This document shows positions 7,896-16,610 of a stretch of 23,446 bases of DNA, in pieces (within the stretch, counting starts at the first letter, position 1; the number at the start of each line of letters is the position of its first letter). The notes beneath the pieces are model-generated. The model did no database searches and had not been told where the DNA came from. It worked only from the letters and a program-made list of their open reading frames with translations. Origin of the DNA: a virus; IMG/VR virus record IMGVR_UViG_3300033146_000883, positions 1 to 23,446 of that record, one strand, 5' to 3'. The position numbers and the translations under genes were made by a program.

Positions 7896-10184
7896 ATGTC
7901 CGTAACCTGGAATCCATCAGACAAAGCAGCTGACCTTACTCTTAGTAATGGAGATTTAACAGCTAGTAATACGACGGAAAATACTGCGTCAGTCAGAGCT
8001 GTTGGGTACGCTAAAGCGAGTAAATGGTATTGCGAAATAACTATCGACTCAATAGTTACACCTGATTTGATTACAATAGGAGTTGCTACGTCGGATTTTG
8101 TATTAACTTCTTTACTAGGTGATTCCACAGATGACCATTCTCTTGATGGAGATGGGTATACCTATTATAATGGGAATGGTTCTCACTATGCCACGCTAGA
8201 GTACACTGCTGGAGATATTGTAAGTATAGCAGTAGACACAGTTAATGAAAAACTATGGTATGCTGTTAATGGCGTTTGGGAAGGAGACCCCGTTGCTGGG
8301 ACAGGTGCAGTTCATTCACCATATAATGGTGCGTTCTGGTACCCTGCTGTATCACTAGAAAATGGAAGTGAACTTACCGCCAACTTTGGAGCAACCGCAT
8401 TCAGTTACACTATACCTAACGGGTTTAGTTCATTTACTGATGTTCTTTCCGAGATAGCTGTATTACCAGCTACTTGGAACGAAAATACTGCATATGCAGC
8501 AACATTTGAGGATGCTGGACTTACTATGAAGTCTGGTAATTCAATAAGTGCTTGCGTAGCTGACATAACAACAGGAGGGAGTAAATACTACTGGGAATAC
8601 TCAGCTTACATTCCGGATGACAGTGGTATTAAGCATAGATTCGGTATAGCACCTGAAACATACACTCCTGCAGAGGAAGAAATAGGAGAGACAGCAAATA
8701 CATACGCTTTAGGTAGCGACGGGGATAAGTATAATAACGACGTTGGAACAGCTTTATGTACTATACCTAGTGATGCTGATTGTGTAATTGGTGTAGCTTA
8801 CGACGCAGGAGCTGGTAAGCTTTACTACTCGGTAAATGGTACGTGGGTTGGTAACGCTGACCCAGTAGCAGGAACGAACCCAGCATTTACGTCAATTCCA
8901 AGTGGGTATATCCCAGCTTTTTCTGGCACACAATATAGTACATTCGGATTAGATAGGTGTACTTTAGTAACATTACCTGAAGATTTAACGTATTCATCTC
9001 CTACTGGGTATGCCCCGATTACTGGCAGTAATGATAACTCAGGTACAATGGCAGGAAATATTCCTACTGTCGGAGGTAACATTTGCGAGGAAGGAATATC
9101 TACCGCTACTATCAGCTATGAAATTCCTTTACCGACTGGGGAAATTCATGGAGCAAGTAAGTTATGCGGAGAACAAATTTCAGTTGAGGGAGAAATAGTT
9201 CAATACAGTATAGGAACAATAACTGGAGAGATTTTACCGGTTACTGGATTCTGCACAGCATCTCCTGCTTCTACTATGCAGGTAAAAATCCCTTCTGTCG
9301 TAGGTAATGCAATAACAGGTAGCTCACTATTTACTGAGGCGTTACCTTGCTTAGGTGGTATGTCTGCATCCATTGGAGATTTAGCTTCAGTTAAGATTGA
9401 AATTCCAATTTGTTCTGGGGATTTATCAGTAGGTGCTGGCATTAGTCTAGAATGCTTGCCAGCTATTGGCGCTATGGCGGGTACTCCAGGGTCACTTGCT
9501 TCTCTGGTAGGAGAGTTTATTCCTGTAATAGGTACTTCAGTAACTGGCGCAATAACTGCTGGGAAAGTACCACGAGTGCAAGGTAACTGCACTGCTATTA
9601 TTCCTGAAGTATCTTCAGTGCAAGTAAGTATTTCTCCTTCTTACGGAGCTATGCAAGCTGGCTCTGCGATTTACTTAGAAACTGCCCTTATGTCAGGAAT
9701 AATGGAGGCAAGTGTAGGTAACCTCGCGAGTATGGCAGGAAAATTTACTGCTGTAAAAGGAAATAGTTATTGTGGGAGTACATTAAATGGGGGTGCACCT
9801 GAATTAGAGATTAACTGGGCAATATCCGTAGGTCAAGTTGGTAAGTTATTAGGGCGTACTCCTAGGATTAAAGGAAGTATGTCAGCTGATATACCTAAAG
9901 TATTAACAATAAGTAGTACTTCCCCTTTAGTAAATGGAAATATACTCACTGTCCAAGGAACAGTTATTACTTTATCCCAAAGTATTAAAAAGCCTAAAGG
10001 GAAAATAACTGCAATTTCTGGAGAGGTTTGGGATTTAGAGTATACTTTACCTTTTGTAACTGGGAACATAGTATCAAAACAAGAAAATATTGCAACACTT
10101 TTAGGTGAGTGTAGGATACTTGGCCAGATAATTTGTGAGTCTAGTGATTATGATGGTTGGGTTATTAAGTATAGGAGACCATAG
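7896..10184 (+). CDS. Tandem SPRY-domain tail protein with long beta repeats
   Basis: This 762-residue product opens with two SPRY/B30.2-like domains, about residues 1-182 and 190-365. Both show the W-Y-x-E-I or Y-W-E-Y strand, a G-V/I-A turn, the Y-Y-N/K-Y-N-N turn, the D-x-x-x-x-K-L-W/Y-Y-x-V-N-G-x-W strand and a final aromatic strand. From about residue 370 to 740 comes a long run of diverged units of roughly 20-27 residues, each centred on a P-x-h-x-G turn (IPSVVG, LPCLGG, FIPVIG, VPRVQG, TPRIKG, LPFVTG). SPRY domains bind protein or glycan partners, so this is a candidate receptor-binding or fibre protein. The ribosome site lies just after a hairpin. The TAG stop overlaps the next gene's GTG by one base. 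Confidence 0.72.
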   Translation: MSVTWNPSDKAADLTLSNGDLTASNTTENTASVRAVGYAKASKWYCEITIDSIVTPDLITIGVATSDFVLTSLLGDSTDDHSLDGDGYTYYNGNGSHYATLEYTAGDIVSIAVDTVNEKLWYAVNGVWEGDPVAGTGAVHSPYNGAFWYPAVSLENGSELTANFGATAFSYTIPNGFSSFTDVLSEIAVLPATWNENTAYAATFEDAGLTMKSGNSISACVADITTGGSKYYWEYSAYIPDDSGIKHRFGIAPETYTPAEEEIGETANTYALGSDGDKYNNDVGTALCTIPSDADCVIGVAYDAGAGKLYYSVNGTWVGNADPVAGTNPAFTSIPSGYIPAFSGTQYSTFGLDRCTLVTLPEDLTYSSPTGYAPITGSNDNSGTMAGNIPTVGGNICEEGISTATISYEIPLPTGEIHGASKLCGEQISVEGEIVQYSIGTITGEILPVTGFCTASPASTMQVKIPSVVGNAITGSSLFTEALPCLGGMSASIGDLASVKIEIPICSGDLSVGAGISLECLPAIGAMAGTPGSLASLVGEFIPVIGTSVTGAITAGKVPRVQGNCTAIIPEVSSVQVSISPSYGAMQAGSAIYLETALMSGIMEASVGNLASMAGKFTAVKGNSYCGSTLNGGAPELEINWAISVGQVGKLLGRTPRIKGSMSADIPKVLTISSTSPLVNGNILTVQGTVITLSQSIKKPKGKITAISGEVWDLEYTLPFVTGNIVSKQENIATLLGECRILGQIICESSDYDGWVIKYRRP

Positions 10185-10648
10185 TGGGAAATATTATCTT
10201 AAAATTAAACTGCAAGAATGGCGGGCTTACTCAAGTTATGGGGTGGGATATTACTTCGTTAGCTCCAAATGCTAAGTATTTTGGAGGTGCTAGTGGTCTG
10301 TACAAAATCGATAATTCAGATACAGATAATGGAACTCCAATCACAGCGACCGTAGTAACGCCTGTTATGGATTACGGAGTTAAAAATAGTAAACGGATTA
10401 GAAGAGGATATTTACGTCTAGAAGCTGACGGAGATTTAACAATAACTTGCATAGCAGGGGAAGATAGAAGTTTTACAGGTACTGTGCATAGTACAATGCA
10501 AAAAGAAAAAGGAAAATCATTTCCAGGTAACCGTAGGTATTCAGGTACTGATTGGCATTTTGTTATTGAAAATATTCTTGGAGCTGATTTTAGTATTGAT
10601 TATCTTGGAATTTTATTTGTACCTCTTACTAGGCATAGGAGTTTATAA
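10184..10648 (+). CDS. Small beta-rich tail protein (GTG start)
   Basis: This 154-residue protein starts at GTG, supported by AGGAG six bases upstream inside the end of the SPRY gene. Its G overlaps that gene's TAG stop, so translation is probably coupled. The part KRIRRGYLRLEADGDLTITC, followed by a block of Arg and Lys with NRRYSGTDWHFVIENI and ADFSIDYLGILFVP, resembles a strand pattern I have seen in phage tail hub and fibre-attachment proteins, where it forms a compact beta-sandwich. No named domain is certain. The stop overlaps the next ATG by one base (TAATG). Confidence 0.55.
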   Translation: MGNIILKLNCKNGGLTQVMGWDITSLAPNAKYFGGASGLYKIDNSDTDNGTPITATVVTPVMDYGVKNSKRIRRGYLRLEADGDLTITCIAGEDRSFTGTVHSTMQKEKGKSFPGNRRYSGTDWHFVIENILGADFSIDYLGILFVPLTRHRSL

Positions 10649-13600
10649 TGTCAGATGCTTCCCCTACTGAATTAAATAGCACACTAGTTAGTACGAAATT
10701 CACTAGTACACTACAGTCTGTAGCAACTATGCAGCGATCTTTAACTAGATTAGTCAACCAGTTATCTGGCTATGGAGCACGAGTTCAGCCTTTACAGCCT
10801 GTTCAGTACCCTCACGTTTCTCCTTTAAGTAATAACATATCTAGTGGATTTTCTCTTCCAGGAACGGTAACTCCAGCTAATGTAACATTGCCTAATATTC
10901 CTCAATTAGCAACTGTTCCCGCAGTTAAAGGGACAATATCCCCTTTTGATATAGGAACTTCAGGGTATTCAGCTCCTACGTCTCCTGTGATTACAATGCC
11001 ATCTGTGCCTGGTAGCCCTATACTTAATACCCCTACATCGCCATCTCGCCCTAATCTACCAGCTAGTAGTGGTAAGCCAACTCGTCCTAATTTTTTGCCT
11101 ATTCCTGGAGTGTCAGCACCTGTTATTCAGTTACCCCGTGCACCAGTTGCAGATGCAATGAGGACAGTTACTCCACCCACAGCTCCAGAATTAGCAACAC
11201 CAGCTGCGCCAAGCGGAAGGCCTACTGCAGGTACTGTAACGATACCTACAGCTCCTGATATTGAAGTTAATTCTTCTTTACCAAGTAGTCCAACATTAAA
11301 CAGTATTACAGTTCCAACTGCACCTAATATTAGTGTAGATGAATTTACTGAAGCAGCTCCTGTATTAAATGATATAACATTACCTACAGCTCCTTCAATA
11401 GAATTACCTGCTAAACTTGGTGCACGACCAGCTACACCAGAAATATCTTTACCCAATGCTCCGGTACTTACTGACCCTGTTAAACCTAGTGGGTTAAATG
11501 TGATTATCCCAGATGCTCCTGAATTAGATTACTTAACATTTAATGAAGTATTGCCGGAAACAGATATTACGCCACCTACCACTGAATTTTTGTACAATGA
11601 AGAAGTGTATTCATCTTTGCTAGGTGATGAATTAACAGCTAAGATATTAGACAGTATTGTAAATGGAGGAACTGGACTTGCTCCTGAAGTAGAGGATGCT
11701 ATATGGGCTCGTTCGCGGGGTAGACTTGACGAAGAGCGAGGCATCCAGTATGCTCAAGTAATGGATACTTTTGCTAGCCGAGGATTTAAGTTACCTACTG
11801 GTGCAGTACAAGCTAGATTAAGTGAACTTGATAGAAAATTTACAAATTCACTTAATGATTTAAACAGAGATATTGTAGTAAAACAAGCTGAATTAACTTA
11901 CCAGAATCTTAAAGATACTATAACCGCAGGGTTAGAGCGGGAAAATGAAGTTCTTCAGTACACTAATTCCGTAAGACAAAGGGCATTCGAGTCAGCTAAA
12001 TATGCGGTCGAGGCTAGTATCCACTTGTACAATGCTTTTGTAACTGAATACAATATGAAGCTAGATGCATATAAAACACAAGCTACTGTTTTTGATACTA
12101 GGATTAAAGCACAGTTAACCCAGTCTCAGATATATGCTGCCCAAATGGAGGCAGTTAAAACACAAGCTAACTTAAAAGAATTGGAAATTAACTTATACAT
12201 TGCAGAACTTAATGGGAACAAAACAAAAGCTGACATATATAATTCTCAGATGCAAGGAGCTTCTGTTCAGGCTAGTATAAATAACTCAATTATTGCGGGA
12301 TTCCAAGCAGAAGTACAAGCATACGTAGCTGAAGTAAATGCCGCTAACTCTGAGATTCAAGTATACTTAGGACAAATGCAAGGAGCTAGTATAGCTGAAG
12401 AAATCAATAAGTCGAAAGTCAATACATACTTAGCAAAAATACAAGCTTACTCAACTAAGTTACAGGGGTTAGAAACTACCGCTAAAATATATAATTCTCA
12501 GATACAAGGTACATTAGCAGAAACACAAATCAATAAACAGTTGATGGACCAATTTTTAGCAGAAGTTCAAGGATATATTGCTACCTTAGAGAGCAGTAAA
12601 ATCAAAGCTGATATATTTACTCAACAAATGAATGCAGCTAAGATTGAGGGAGATATTAAAAAACTCGATATCGATGCGTACATAGCTGAAATACAAGCTT
12701 ACACAGCTGAACTAGAGGGCAATAAAAGTAAAGCCTCGCTGTATGCAACTGAAATGCAAGGAGCTATAGCTGCTCAATCATTTGAAAAAGCTAAAATAGA
12801 TAAGTACATTGGAGAAATACAAGCGTATTCAGCACAAGCTGGGGCGGAAAAAATTAAGGCTGATATATTTGAAAGTCAGGTGCAAAATGCAGTTGCTATG
12901 ACAGCTGTTAATAAAGATATGGCGACAATGTATACAGCTGATATCCAAGCGTACTTAGCTGACGCAAAGGCTAAAGAACTAGAGGTTAGCTTATTTAATG
13001 CTGAAATGCAAGGAGCTCTTGGTCAAATGCAGCTGGAAAAAGCAAGAGCTGATATATATAAAGGAGATGTAGAAGTTACTGCAACTTTAGGAAAACTCGA
13101 AGCACTTAAAGTAGATGCGTATAAAGCAGCTGTTGACGCAGAAGCAGCTAAAGTAGCTGGGTATACTGCTCAAGTTAAGGGCTATGAAGCTTTAGTTAAT
13201 GGGGAAGCAGCTGCTATCCAAGGCGAAGTTGCTGTTGCAAATGCAATAGTAGGAGAAAACAAAGCAGTATTAGCTGAATTTACTAAATCACTAGAAGGGT
13301 ATAAAGCTGCTGTAGAAGAAAGTATCACTAGAGCTAAACTCCAAATGACAGCTAATTCAGGAGAACTAGACGTTCAACTAGCTCAGGGCAAAATAGCATT
13401 AGTAGAAGAGCAAACTAATGTAGAAAATTTTAAAGGTCGTTTATTAGAAGCTGAATCAAAAACTAAAATACAATTAGAACAAGCTAGTGAAGCCTTCCAA
13501 GCTAGCCTTAAGCAAGCTGAATTGGCGCAAGACGGGGCTAAACTTGGTGCATCTGTTTTGGCTCAAGTTATATCTAGTGCGTTAACGTCTACAAATGTTT

Positions 13601-13713
13601 CAGCAAGCCTTGGTTATTCTGGAGGTTATTCTGCTAATTACAGCTATGATAGGACTAAAGGAAATACCTCAGGAACAACTACTAATAATCAACATATCTG
13701 GTACGAAGGTTAG
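10648..13713 (+). CDS. Long tail-fibre-like protein: proline-rich repeats plus 42-residue coiled-coil repeats
   Basis: This 1021-residue protein has three parts. Residues about 50-310 are proline-rich with repeated P-T-A-P or P-N/D-A-P turns. Residues about 330-490 are a mixed helical part with many charged residues. From 495 to about 823 it is built from helical repeats: one 35-residue unit (495-529), then seven units of exactly 42 residues (from 530, 572, 614, 656, 698, 740 and 782). Each repeat has an aromatic start, a Q-M-Q-G-A-like motif and an I-Q-A-Y-like motif. The end is Ser, Tyr, Gly and Thr-rich. Six heptads per unit suggest a long trimeric or rod-like shaft. GGAG lies six bases before ATG. 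A structural tail fibre or whisker is likely; an internal ejection protein is the alternative. Confidence 0.6.
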   Translation: MSDASPTELNSTLVSTKFTSTLQSVATMQRSLTRLVNQLSGYGARVQPLQPVQYPHVSPLSNNISSGFSLPGTVTPANVTLPNIPQLATVPAVKGTISPFDIGTSGYSAPTSPVITMPSVPGSPILNTPTSPSRPNLPASSGKPTRPNFLPIPGVSAPVIQLPRAPVADAMRTVTPPTAPELATPAAPSGRPTAGTVTIPTAPDIEVNSSLPSSPTLNSITVPTAPNISVDEFTEAAPVLNDITLPTAPSIELPAKLGARPATPEISLPNAPVLTDPVKPSGLNVIIPDAPELDYLTFNEVLPETDITPPTTEFLYNEEVYSSLLGDELTAKILDSIVNGGTGLAPEVEDAIWARSRGRLDEERGIQYAQVMDTFASRGFKLPTGAVQARLSELDRKFTNSLNDLNRDIVVKQAELTYQNLKDTITAGLERENEVLQYTNSVRQRAFESAKYAVEASIHLYNAFVTEYNMKLDAYKTQATVFDTRIKAQLTQSQIYAAQMEAVKTQANLKELEINLYIAELNGNKTKADIYNSQMQGASVQASINNSIIAGFQAEVQAYVAEVNAANSEIQVYLGQMQGASIAEEINKSKVNTYLAKIQAYSTKLQGLETTAKIYNSQIQGTLAETQINKQLMDQFLAEVQGYIATLESSKIKADIFTQQMNAAKIEGDIKKLDIDAYIAEIQAYTAELEGNKSKASLYATEMQGAIAAQSFEKAKIDKYIGEIQAYSAQAGAEKIKADIFESQVQNAVAMTAVNKDMATMYTADIQAYLADAKAKELEVSLFNAEMQGALGQMQLEKARADIYKGDVEVTATLGKLEALKVDAYKAAVDAEAAKVAGYTAQVKGYEALVNGEAAAIQGEVAVANAIVGENKAVLAEFTKSLEGYKAAVEESITRAKLQMTANSGELDVQLAQGKIALVEEQTNVENFKGRLLEAESKTKIQLEQASEAFQASLKQAELAQDGAKLGASVLAQVISSALTSTNVSASLGYSGGYSANYSYDRTKGNTSGTTTNNQHIWYEG

Positions 13714-13744
13714 AGTGATTGTCTAATAATTGAACGGGGACTCT
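13712..13744 (+). repeat. 33-bp dyad element, copy 2
   Basis: It begins on the second base of the TAG stop of the long coiled-coil gene and ends two bases before the next ATG (13747). The outer arms AGAGT/ACTCT and centre TAATAATTG are kept, while the inner arms are less paired. Read on the minus strand, its first 20 bases match copy 3 exactly (AGAGTCCCCGTTCAATTATT). The GGGGA inside the element is the only candidate ribosome site for the next gene, so a folded element would hide it. Confidence 0.75.
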
Positions 13745-13746
13745 AA

Positions 13747-15270
13747 ATGGTTAATACAACTAATGTTGTTATTAGAGGGAATAGATTTATTGCTCAAAGA
13801 TATATCGGGCACGCTCACAGATTTGCCGCACTTTTACGAGCTGACGCTAAATTAAATAACTTAAAAGTTATGTCAAGAGCTCAGGATTTCGGCGACTGTT
13901 ATTTATACGCGTACTTAAACCACGGCGAATGTATGGTAATTTTAACAACTGAGTATGGGGAGAAAAAGAGTAAAAAGAAAGTAGAAAAACAGGTAAGTAA
14001 AGCAGGCATCTTTCTAATTAAAAGTTTCTTAACTGAAGGTAAAGGCACTGAGCTTACTTGGGTATTAGTCGGCAAAGAAAAACAAGAATCTAAAATAGCA
14101 GAACTTATGCAGCAAGAAAGACGTTTTGCTGTATCAGCTGATTTACTTATTTGGGAGTACGATAAAACTAAAGACTACACCCCTTACTTGAATAGCCTTC
14201 TTACTAACTCTTGGAATAGATTACCAGTATATAAATATTTTGTTTGCAGTGAAACTACACCAATTCCGTATGTTAAGGAAGATGAAGATGAGTTGTCCTC
14301 ATACACACCTTTAGAAGAAGAAATATCTACGCCAATTCGCTATGTACGAGGAGATGATATTTTTTACTGCGATTCTAAATTAGCTAGTGGAACTCACATT
14401 TGCTTAGACAAACAAGCATTACCTAGTGAAAATGGGGTATTCCAGTATGCTTACGGTGAGCAAAAAAATCAAACTCCGACTATCTATACCTGTGGAGTTA
14501 AGGAAACTAAACTATTTTTAACGACTGAAGGGTTAACTGCTGTAGTAAAAGAAGCGACAAAAAGTATTTCTTACTCTACTGTAGTGGGTAAATTAGAAAA
14601 TGTGCCACCATTACCGGAGCAAGTAGATGCAATAACAGCAAATACTAATTGTATAATAAGTGCATCTCCTAGGAAAGTTAAAGTTCAAACTTGGGAGTCA
14701 GGTAGTACGCTGCCTGACCAACGAAAAAAGTATGCGTTATCATTCAACATTCGAATAAGTAAACGTATTGGGGAATATAAGTACATATCTAAAATCATTC
14801 CTGATATATCTAACGGTAATACAAGTAATGCTAAATACTGTTACCCTAGTTCTACTGGTGTATTCTTTGTTGCTGATAATATACTACCTGACATTAGCCT
14901 AGCTACTATTGATGAAAATTGGGCTACCCCAAATGAAGGTGGGTATTGGTCAGTAACTCCGAGGGGAAATGCTACTACTAGATTAGTGCATAATACTTGG
15001 GTTTACGTTGATTACCCTTTTAAGCAGGGAGCATATTCGAGTAATGCAAAAATCACAGTAAATCATCCTGTTAACTGTGGTGATTTTGAGATAGGATACC
15101 TTAACCAGCACTATATTAGTACTAGTCAAAATTTTGGGTTTATTTTACCTTACTGCACTACCTGGACACAACAAACTACTGGATACTGCTCTGCTTTAAG
15201 TGGTTATCTGGTAAAAACAAGTAAAAATGAATCGACAGATGTAGGTAACTACCATTGGACAGATTGGTGA
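13747..15270 (+). CDS. Tail protein, ended by an in-frame TGA (507 residues)
   Basis: I do not recognise this family. The first 130 residues are mixed alpha/beta and basic (EKKSKKKVEKQ). The rest is beta-rich with many Tyr, Trp, Asn, Thr and Cys, as in surface-exposed tail proteins. The gene lies among fibre and ejection genes, so a tail tip or host-contact role is plausible. The stop TGA at 15268 follows TGG (D-W-stop-G-E-G). The same frame stays open to 15972 with the same composition, so the natural product may be 741 residues. Codons here use TGG for all Trp. The start at 13747 lies directly after the dyad element with a weak GGGGA ribosome site. Confidence 0.65.
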   Translation: MVNTTNVVIRGNRFIAQRYIGHAHRFAALLRADAKLNNLKVMSRAQDFGDCYLYAYLNHGECMVILTTEYGEKKSKKKVEKQVSKAGIFLIKSFLTEGKGTELTWVLVGKEKQESKIAELMQQERRFAVSADLLIWEYDKTKDYTPYLNSLLTNSWNRLPVYKYFVCSETTPIPYVKEDEDELSSYTPLEEEISTPIRYVRGDDIFYCDSKLASGTHICLDKQALPSENGVFQYAYGEQKNQTPTIYTCGVKETKLFLTTEGLTAVVKEATKSISYSTVVGKLENVPPLPEQVDAITANTNCIISASPRKVKVQTWESGSTLPDQRKKYALSFNIRISKRIGEYKYISKIIPDISNGNTSNAKYCYPSSTGVFFVADNILPDISLATIDENWATPNEGGYWSVTPRGNATTRLVHNTWVYVDYPFKQGAYSSNAKITVNHPVNCGDFEIGYLNQHYISTSQNFGFILPYCTTWTQQTTGYCSALSGYLVKTSKNESTDVGNYHWTDW

Positions 15271-15301
15271 GGAGAAGGTTCTTTATCTGGGAGTATCCCA
15301 G
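15268..15301 (+). promoter_or_regulatory. Candidate recoding site: TGA followed by a stem-loop
   Basis: TGA (15268-15270) is followed directly by GGAGAAGG, a Shine-Dalgarno-like run. Sixteen bases after the TGA comes a perfect 6-bp stem, CTGGGA (15287-15292) with TCCCAG (15296-15301), closed by a GTA loop. The AGGT at 15276-15279 could also pair with ACCT at 15306-15309. A downstream stem at such a distance is a known stimulator of readthrough or of selenocysteine insertion. Which of these applies, if either, cannot be told from the sequence. Confidence 0.4.
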
Positions 15302-15972
15302 GCATACCTACTTTTACACCTAAAATACCCGATAGATGCATTGCTCCAGCTGTATGGCACCACACAGAAACGCATAATGATTCTCCTTTTTACGTTATCC
15401 CAGGGATAGCTGGGTATGGGTATACTAATATTAGTGGGCGAAGTACTGACACAGAAAAAGGTAGTACATTTTGTTGCAAACTAGCTTTACCTCCTGAAGC
15501 AAGTAGTCAACACGACCAAGGTTACCCTATTTTTTTACCTAGACCAAATGGTCAATCAACTGCATTTGATTACTCACTTGGTATCAGAGTTAATGCTCCT
15601 AATGAATGTAATAATTTAGTATTTAATATAAACTATAAAGGGGATACTAGTGCCAACTACCAGACTGCATTAGGATGGTTGCGTAATAATTTTATTATGC
15701 AGCAAATAGATGACATAGCGCTTAATGACTTTCACGTTTTGTTTTTTACTTCAGGTATTAGTAAAACTAATAGTTACATAAATTGGGAAAGAATGTCATT
15801 AGGTGATGTTGAAACAAACCAGCAATTTTTGTACATTAACGGGAAAGAAAGATATACTGACGTATATAATATTATGTGTAAATTTTATAAGCAAAAAATA
15901 CTAGAGTATACACAAGCTGGGCACACACTTGATAAATTTAATGTTATATCTTATGTTTTTTGTGCTAATTAA
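15271..15972 (+). CDS. In-frame extension of the tail protein after TGA, no start codon of its own
   Basis: These 233 sense codons continue the frame of the 13747 gene and end at TAA. No ATG, GTG or TTG occurs in frame until TTG 15679, and that has no good ribosome site. The composition (Tyr, Asn, Thr, Cys, paired W-H-H and F-C-C) matches the part before the TGA. The segment reads as a coding domain, not as random sequence, since a 700-base open frame would not be expected by chance in AT-rich DNA. It is thus either made by TGA readthrough as a C-terminal extension or is the remnant tail of a gene broken by one base change. A shorter product from 15679 (97 residues) is possible but less likely. 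Confidence 0.6.
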   Translation, partial: GEGSLSGSIPGIPTFTPKIPDRCIAPAVWHHTETHNDSPFYVIPGIAGYGYTNISGRSTDTEKGSTFCCKLALPPEASSQHDQGYPIFLPRPNGQSTAFDYSLGIRVNAPNECNNLVFNINYKGDTSANYQTALGWLRNNFIMQQIDDIALNDFHVLFFTSGISKTNSYINWERMSLGDVETNQQFLYINGKERYTDVYNIMCKFYKQKILEYTQAGHTLDKFNVISYVFCAN

Positions 15973-15984
15973 ATAGGAGGTAGT

Positions 15985-16596
15985 ATGTTCAAACACGGAA
16001 TGACTGATAAGCAATGGTATAATAGTGCAGAACGTTCAAGTGCACTTAGGAGCCTTCGCCAGAATTATGAAAAAGAAATGAAAGGAACTTATAAGCAGAA
16101 AGAAAAAAACAAAAGAACTGATATGCAGTTAGAATCAACTCTTAGAAAAAAGAATGAGCTGTCTTGGATAAATGCCAAAGGTAGAGCATCTATGCTAGAA
16201 AGAGCTCTTATGAATAAAGGGGAACTGGAACGCCAAGCACTAGCTAATAAACCTAAGATGGCGCAAGTAGATTCAAGAAAGGAATACTATCGGGGGATAG
16301 GTAGGGCAGCTAATTTAGATGCTGATTCAAAAAAGATATCATTACAGTATGCTGATAGGAGAGCAAGAAGAGGAGTTAATTTACCACCTAGAAAATCAAG
16401 TAAAAAAAGCAAACCAGCAAGAGGTTTAACTAAAGAAGAATATAATTCAATTGTTGGGCTAGAAGCAAATGAAACAAGTGCGTTTGACATCACTGAACTA
16501 TTAGAGGCTAACAAAGAAAATGATAAAAGGTTACAACAACTAGGCTTAGAGCAAGAACGGCAAAGAGAACTTGACATAGCAGATATTAACTTTTAG
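15985..16596 (+). CDS. Small basic virion protein, likely internal/ejection component
   Basis: This 203-residue protein is hydrophilic, rich in Lys, Arg, Glu and Gln, and probably mostly helical. It has a strongly basic stretch (about residues 132-148: PPRKSSKKSKPARG) and lacks membrane segments or cysteines. AGGAGG lies 6 bases before ATG, so expression should be high. It sits directly before the giant ejection-type gene; in podoviruses small internal virion proteins are encoded at this place and leave the capsid with the DNA. No sequence family is recognised, so this role is inferred from context and composition. Confidence 0.55.
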   Translation: MFKHGMTDKQWYNSAERSSALRSLRQNYEKEMKGTYKQKEKNKRTDMQLESTLRKKNELSWINAKGRASMLERALMNKGELERQALANKPKMAQVDSRKEYYRGIGRAANLDADSKKISLQYADRRARRGVNLPPRKSSKKSKPARGLTKEEYNSIVGLEANETSAFDITELLEANKENDKRLQQLGLEQERQRELDIADINF

Positions 16597-16610
16597 TAAA
16601 GGGAATTATT

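Noticed and set aside
15679-15972. Separate 97-residue gene starting at TTG 15679
   Set aside because: It is in the same frame as the upstream 408 open bases and the 13747 gene, and the TTG lacks a ribosome site. It is better read as the end of the extension.
13747-15972. Genome-wide use of TGA as Trp (code 4)
   Set aside because: The late genes contain many TGG and no other internal TGA over about 19 kb, and the 22805 gene ends in TGA. A single local event is the simpler reading.
13747-15972. Diversity-generating retroelement target in the tail protein
   Set aside because: No reverse transcriptase, template repeat or variable-region pattern is seen in the window.
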